A stretch of 52,537 nucleotides of DNA, taken from NCBI RefSeq assembly GCF_000378425.1, contig NZ_KB899814.1, forward strand, positions 1 through 52,537, in the 5' to 3' direction. The translations under genes and the position numbers were made by a program. The notes under the pieces are model-generated. The model searched no databases and was not told the DNA's origin. It was given only the letters and a program-made list of their open reading frames with translations. Below are positions 48,602-52,537 of the stretch, piece by piece; position 1 is the stretch's first letter, and every line of letters begins with the position of its first letter. Origin of the DNA: Cohnella laeviribosi DSM 21336. Its GTDB lineage: Bacteria; Bacillota; Bacilli; Paenibacillales; Paenibacillaceae.

Positions 48602-48853
48602 GATGAATCTCCCATGTCACACGCAACCTCCTTGATTTTACCACAACTGTATGGGTCTTTGTTCCTGTTTTTCTGCAATATATTGAACCTCATCGGTTTT
48701 TGTAACGTGAAGTGGTGGTTAATTTGTCAATCCATCTTGTTTCCTGTCCACAATACAGTAAAAAAATTCGGATACTTATCGGGCAACGATGTCTGTATTG
48801 CAAGTCAACAAGAGAAAAGAGCCGAACCGACAGGCCCAGCCCTCATCTCAAAA

Positions 48854-49918
48854 TTAAAGAAATTTTTTCGTCACTTCAATGAGCTTATCTTTATGATTCA
48901 TGAGATCAGATGGAGCGTTGATATTGTAGGTGGTCTTGTCATCGTCGTTAAATTGAACATACTTATTAGGGCCATTCATGCCGAGACGACAAATCCACTT
49001 TCGGATGCTATTATCAAGCAAAATATTGAAGTAACTTAAATTATCGCGATAATTGACCCTCTCCGGAGATACTATCTCCTTTAGCAACACTTTTGCAGTT
49101 ATGTAGCCTTCAAGTTCTTCCTCAGTTGTTACGATTTGTGGGGCGTCTGATTTCTCAACTGTTGTGGCCGCTTCTTCCACTGAAGTTGATACAGGCTCGG
49201 TATTCGTAGTAGCGATTGCCGCTTTAAGCTTGTCATTAAGCAAGTCATTAACGAGTTGCTTAAATGATTTCTTCACCAAACCATTAAACTTTTCAAGTAC
49301 CTGTTTTGTTTTCTTACCTTGGTAAAAGTCAGACAGAATAAACGAAACAAATTCATCACTTGGATTTTCGAACTGCTGGGATAAAAATTGTTTGATTTCA
49401 TTTGTGTATTTAAGCTCCGATGCTGTTGTAAGGATATCATCAACATTGAAGTTATCCTTACGGAATTTATAAAGCTCAGCAACTTGATTGTCGCGAATAT
49501 CAAAGAGGTTAAATTCAAAGAATGGAGCGGAGTCCATCTTGTTTTGCTCTTCTAAATCTGTATAGAACTTATAGACAATTCCATTTGTCAGAATTGCAAA
49601 TTTTGCTTTTGTGGTACCGAAGTAACGGAAAAGCTGGGAATCGTGCTTTTCAAGCTTTTCATTGATTGCCTTTGCTTCTATGAGGATGATCGGGGAACCA
49701 TTCTGTAGTATGGCGTAATCAACTTTCTCGCCTTTCTTAATACCGACATCTGCAACAAACTCGGGTAGAAACTCTTCGGGATTAAATACATCGTACTCTA
49801 AGGCTTGAAAGAACGGCATGATAACAGAAGTTTTCGTAGCTTCTTCTGTGGTTATGCTCTCTTTCATCTTTTGTACTCGGTTGGATAAGGATTTGAGTTT
49901 TTCATTTAATTTGTCCAA
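48854..49918 (-). CDS. HsdR N-terminal-type nuclease protein (no helicase part)
   Basis: A protein of 354 residues. The first 130 residues match the HsdR_N nuclease fold: TEEATKTSVIMPFFQALEYD, then Asp67 in KVDYAIL and Glu81-x-Lys83 in ILIEAKA, with QLFRYFGTTKAKFAILTNG. Type I R subunits continue into a large helicase motor, which is absent; this stand-alone form is known in many genomes without a clear role. A Thr/Val/Glu-rich linker (about 245-270) leads to a C-terminal domain of about 90 residues (NYRDNLSYFNILLDNSIRKW) that I cannot assign. TTG start after GGGAGG. It lies 252 bases upstream of the Mrr-type gene. No hsdM or hsdS is present. Confidence 0.85.
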   Translation of the reverse strand: MDKLNEKLKSLSNRVQKMKESITTEEATKTSVIMPFFQALEYDVFNPEEFLPEFVADVGIKKGEKVDYAILQNGSPIILIEAKAINEKLEKHDSQLFRYFGTTKAKFAILTNGIVYKFYTDLEEQNKMDSAPFFEFNLFDIRDNQVAELYKFRKDNFNVDDILTTASELKYTNEIKQFLSQQFENPSDEFVSFILSDFYQGKKTKQVLEKFNGLVKKSFKQLVNDLLNDKLKAAIATTNTEPVSTSVEEAATTVEKSDAPQIVTTEEELEGYITAKVLLKEIVSPERVNYRDNLSYFNILLDNSIRKWICRLGMNGPNKYVQFNDDDKTTYNINAPSDLMNHKDKLIEVTKKFL

Positions 49919-50335
49919 GTTACAATCCTCCCTCTAAATCATTAATCATCTCTGAAAATCAGACGAGCATAATATGGTATAATTTTACTACATAAAATCG
50001 TTGTTAGTTAAGAAAAAGTTTAATGATAATATATTGCTTTCAAGTCTGCTAATTTACATCTATCGAACCGGAATCAAAATTGTAACCTGAATTGGGAGTG
50101 GAATCGAAAAAAATTGTATTCCCCGGCTCGGTATCGCCTAACACAAGCATGAATCCCTATAAAACAAGCCAAAAGCCACGGTTTCAACCGATGAAGGAGT
50201 ACTTACGGAAAATCAATCATCTATATATCGTCAAAATTAATAAATTGTAACGTAGCAATGGCCAATAAAAAGCAGAACTTGTTTTGAATCGGCTCGTGAA
50301 GTTCTATACAGCGTTGACAGTGAGTTGAGTAACGC
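49919..50335. other. Gap of 417 bases with no gene seen
   Basis: AT-rich sequence. It holds the candidate promoter of the HsdR_N-type gene at its left edge and a tiny frame of 19 codons near 50196 with no support. There is no repeat of the tmRNA end. Confidence 0.4.
49982..50011 (-). promoter_or_regulatory. Candidate promoter of the HsdR_N-type gene
   Basis: On the minus strand TTAACT (50011-50006), an 18-base spacer and TAAAAT (49987-49982), about 60 bases before the TTG start. Confidence 0.45.
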
Positions 50336-50692
50336 CTACATCCATCCTTTTTTATGGGCGTACCATCCAAACCAGATAATTCCGGCTAAAAGTAAAGTGA
50401 GGAATGGAGCTATTCTTAAACAATAAAGCACGAAGCGAAGCAGGTAGCATGTAATCCATAATCCGAAGATGTACAGCGGCCACGTATAGACGTGCTCATA
50501 CCAGAACGAGCCTGTTGCTAACCGCGGCTTCAACCAGTAAATGCCGATAGGATACAACACAGCCATCAAAAGAATCATCAAGCATCCGAGATTTCCAGCG
50601 GTGTCTGAATTCCGTTCCTCCTTGACACCAAACAGCTTCTTCAACCCATATTTAAAGGCTTCACCTAAAAGTAATTCGAGAAATTTAGCCAC
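50336..50692 (-). CDS. Small membrane protein, unknown
   Basis: A protein of 118 residues with about three hydrophobic segments (35-54, 69-92, 95-110). The N terminus, FLELLLGEAFKYGLKKLFGV, is amphipathic. It starts with GTG at 50692 and overlaps the end of a decayed gene by 8 bases. I do not recognise the family. Confidence 0.6.
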   Translation of the reverse strand: MAKFLELLLGEAFKYGLKKLFGVKEERNSDTAGNLGCLMILLMAVLYPIGIYWLKPRLATGSFWYEHVYTWPLYIFGLWITCYLLRFVLYCLRIAPFLTLLLAGIIWFGWYAHKKGWM

Positions 50693-51450
50693 CCAAATCC
50701 CGCCTTTCGGCCATGTTGTTTTCGCAGTAAAAAGGGAGCACGGCGGCTCCCAATGAATTGATTATGAAATCTACATACAGGTTGATGCGGCGGATTGCAT
50801 TGCTGTTTTTAGCGTAGAGAATGACATTACAGTTATTGTCGAAGCTGATTTTATCGATCTTCGTGATTGGCAACCCATCATTGTATGTCAGGTTTTTGCC
50901 GTCTACAAACGTAGCAATTCGTAGATCTCGCCCCACTGGTCAAGTAAAACTTGCCGTCATGCGAGGTGACGCTGTCAAACGGCGTGTTTTCGTATTCCAC
51001 GATCTTATCCACCTTAAGCGGGTAAAACTGGACGCTGTAGAGTTTACTGCGGCCAAAGACAAACACTTTGTTGTCGGAAGCGATTGCCGCCGCGACAGGA
51101 GCGTAGCCGTAATAATCGGATATATCGATTGCTTTTTAATCCGAACTGCTGGCAAGCAATTCAGCTTGAGCAGAAAATTGCCCCTGCAAAATGTTCGATT
51201 CATGGGCACCTGTTAGACCATAAATTACAGAGCGAGCATCAGGGAAAGCGATGAAGTCAAAGTACCGTCCTGCCTGTAGCCCATACGTGGTCATGCTGAC
51301 GCCGGACGAAATATCATAAATGACTGAGACGTTCCAGTATATCGACGGCAAATAAACATTTGATGCCAAGTACAGCTTGCTGTTGGCATAATCATAAGCT
51401 AGCTTCATCGGCGTTATATTCGTGTAATCGTAGTGCGAGACCTGACTGCC
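50685..51450 (-). pseudogene. Decayed gene, beta-propeller-like protein, cut by an IS3 remnant
   Basis: Similar coding sequence continues through at least three frames on the minus strand: one from about 51450 to 51136 (LYLASNVYLPSIYWNVSV, FIAFPDARSVIYGL), one from about 51120 to 50950 (DNKVFVFGRSKLYSVQF, SHDGKFYLTSG), and one from 50936 to 50685 (VDGKNLTYNDGLPITKI). The repeated short strands with Asp-Gly turns resemble a propeller or cell-surface repeat protein. The 5' end is lost where IS3-like sequence begins. The product cannot be named. Confidence 0.6.
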
Positions 51451-51631
51451 GTTTTTGGAGCACCCCTACTTCGGCTATCGGCGTATGACGAGATTCCTTC
51501 GGGATCAGGGTTTTGAGATCAATCGTAAGCGCGTACGCCGGCTTATGCAACTCATGGGCCTCGAAGCAATCTATCCGAAGCCAAACTTGAGCAAACGCCT
51601 CCATGCCAAGTACACTGTCAAGACCGATTGA
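51443..51631 (+). pseudogene. IS3-family transposase (OrfB) fragment
   Basis: About 60 codons in one frame: EHPYFGYRRMTRFLRDQGF, then INRKRVRRLMQLMGLEAIYP and KPNLSKRLHAKY. This is the conserved segment before the DDE integrase core of IS3-family OrfB. The frame has a stop just upstream and is cut after HAKY, where IS21-like terminal sequence begins. It has no start and no catalytic core. Confidence 0.85.
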
Positions 51632-51665
51632 AAATTCCTCAAAATAAACGGTTGAAAATTCCTCA
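51628..51665. repeat. Two direct copies of TTGAAAATTCCTCA at the IS21 end
   Basis: Perfect copies at 51628-51641 and 51652-51665, 24 bases apart. Repeated terminal sequences inside each end are typical of IS21-family elements. Confidence 0.8.
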
Positions 51666-51681
51666 GTAAGAGCGAGAGAGG

Positions 51682-51697
51682 GTCCCCCTAGGGGGAC
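51682..51697. repeat. Perfect 16-bp palindrome near the IS21 end
   Basis: GTCCCCCTAGGGGGAC lies between the terminal repeats and the istB remnant. It could act as a transcription block at the element edge. Confidence 0.6.
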
Positions 51698-52093
51698 GAC
51701 GCGGCAATCGAATTAACCGGTTTGTGCCGGTTTGTCACTTGCTGGTTCAGGTCTGAAGAAGCCGGCTTCTCCTGATGCTCGATAAACCGCAGGGTGGCCA
51801 GATCCCGAATGCGGCGTTCATCGATGGACGGCTGGAATCCGAAATCGAATTGGTCCAGCGTCTTATGGAAAGGCAGATAGGCCATTCGCGTTTTCATCCG
51901 GATAAACCGTTCCCGTTTGGCCGCAAGCTCCTCCTGCAGCAGCTTGTCCAAAAACTCCAGATACGATATATTGTGTTTAGCCGCTTCTTCAGCGTGGGTA
52001 TGGAGGATTTCCGGTATCCGGCTCCATCCGAACTGCTGGAAAGCGTCCTGGAGGCGTTCCTGCTGGATCCTTGCACGGTCACCGCCTCATTCA
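51688..52093 (-). pseudogene. istB: Truncated IstB (IS21 helper ATPase)
   Basis: The N-terminal part of IstB is clear (QFGWSRIPEILHTHAEEAAK, RMAYLPFHKTLDQFDFGF, DERRIRDLATLRFI), but the ATPase core with its P-loop is missing. After HQEK the frame runs 25 unrelated residues to a stop. An internal deletion or a replaced end explains this. No proper start codon is seen in frame at the 5' end. Confidence 0.8.
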
Positions 52094-52537
52094 GGAGCTG
52101 CTCATAGACGGACAAGTCGCGTTCGGCCACTTCGGGGGTCGCTTGACGAACCATTCGGGGCATGGATTTGGGGACCTTATGCTTACCTGTGGTTCGAAGC
52201 CCTTCGAAGTGTTTTTTATTGATGACACACTGCTGCTTTCCGTGCGATTTCGGGTGCTCCGCGATGAGCTGATCCCCGCTGAATATGCGGATCCGGCCGT
52301 TCTTCTGGTCCTGAATATGTACGGTTTGGCCTACCCAAAGAAAAGGTACGGAATAGCGGTTATTCCCGTACGAAACCATCCCGTCGGTCGAGACTTTCCG
52401 CGCATGCCGGTCCACTTCTGCAAAAGGCATCCGGTTGATCGGTTTGAGCTTTCCGCGGACAAACGGACGTATGGTACTTCAAGGGTGGTCCCATGCACCC
52501 GGACATTGGCAACCGTGTCCAGCCAGTGACGGACCTG
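52094..52537 (-). pseudogene. istA: IS21 transposase IstA, C-terminal part with a frameshift
   Basis: From the window edge one frame reads VRHWLDTVANVRVHGTT and PYVRL; it then shifts to a second frame, KLKPINRMPFAEVDRHARKV and GNNRYSVPFLWVGQTV, ending near RDLSVYEQLLNEA. The shift falls at about 52450 within a short A-run (T-run on the plus strand); one more A there would restore the frame. The 5' portion is outside the window. Confidence 0.8.

Larger units (their letters stand above)
51612..52537 (-). mobile_element. IS21-family element remnant, extends beyond the window
   Basis: The order on the minus strand is istA (end), istB (truncated), then the right end with repeated terminal sequences. 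It seems to have inserted into the IS3 transposase fragment at about 51612-51628. Only the part within the window can be seen, and both genes are damaged. Confidence 0.75.

Noticed and set aside
48494..49039. A plus-strand frame between the Mrr-type and HsdR_N genes
   Set aside because: It overlaps both real genes in antisense and has no ribosome site.

Overview
The window is from a high-GC, endospore-forming Firmicute, most likely a Paenibacillaceae member (Paenibacillus/Cohnella-like). The evidence is gene order and protein sequence: hprK-lgt-ppaX-yvoF-hisZGDBHAFI, trxB, rapZ-yvcK-whiA-HPr and cggR-gapA-pgk-tpiA-gpmI-eno run as in Bacillus, a sporulation checkpoint gene (sda) is present, the short HisG is paired with HisZ, and the core genes are clearly GC-rich. 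No species can be named from the sequence alone.

Layout. 1-1000: the 3' end of a 23S rRNA gene, then six tRNA genes (Met, Val, Asp, Phe, Tyr, Lys) and a terminator, with no 5S gene between. 1094-8088: envelope and carbon-control genes (TagO-like transferase, PucR-type regulator, MsmX-like ATPase, HPr kinase, Lgt, PpaX, acyltransferase). 8259-16912: a complete histidine operon, hisZGDBHAF-IE-J, followed by a divergent second PRPP synthetase with its own promoter. 17004-19443 (minus strand): a PadR regulator and an ABC exporter behind an operator-like dyad. 19543-26810: a TPR protein, trxB, glcK, rapZ, yvcK, whiA and an HPr-family gene. 26895-29364: a SIMPL-domain protein, a possible small RNA, sda, clpP behind a CtsR box, and a tRNA-Arg gene. 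29490-36930: the glycolytic operon with a recognisable CggR operator and internal stem-loops. 36983-44656: a sugar isomerase, a TVP38-type membrane protein, secG, rnr, an E. coli-type aspartate carbamoyltransferase, smpB and ssrA (tmRNA).

At the 3' end of ssrA the sequence changes character. From about 44660 to 51450 it is AT-richer, and every gene lies on the minus strand: an HsdR-N-type nuclease, a membrane-anchored Mrr-type nuclease, a UvrD-like helicase with a zinc-binding tail, and two unrecognised proteins. A decayed gene and nested remnants of IS3 and IS21 elements follow to the window end. This looks like an accessory island abutting tmRNA. The Mrr-type gene and the helicase are 10 bases apart, no methyltransferase is visible, and together with the HsdR-N gene they are the best candidate here for an undescribed, probably defensive, system.

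Several modules connect. HprK phosphorylates Ser46 of HPr-family proteins, PpaX removes the pyrophosphate that HprK releases, and the HPr-family gene, glcK, yvcK and the CggR-controlled operon all concern glycolytic flux. HisG consumes the PRPP that a Prs enzyme makes. SmpB, tmRNA, RNase R and ClpP all act in ribosome rescue and disposal of its products.
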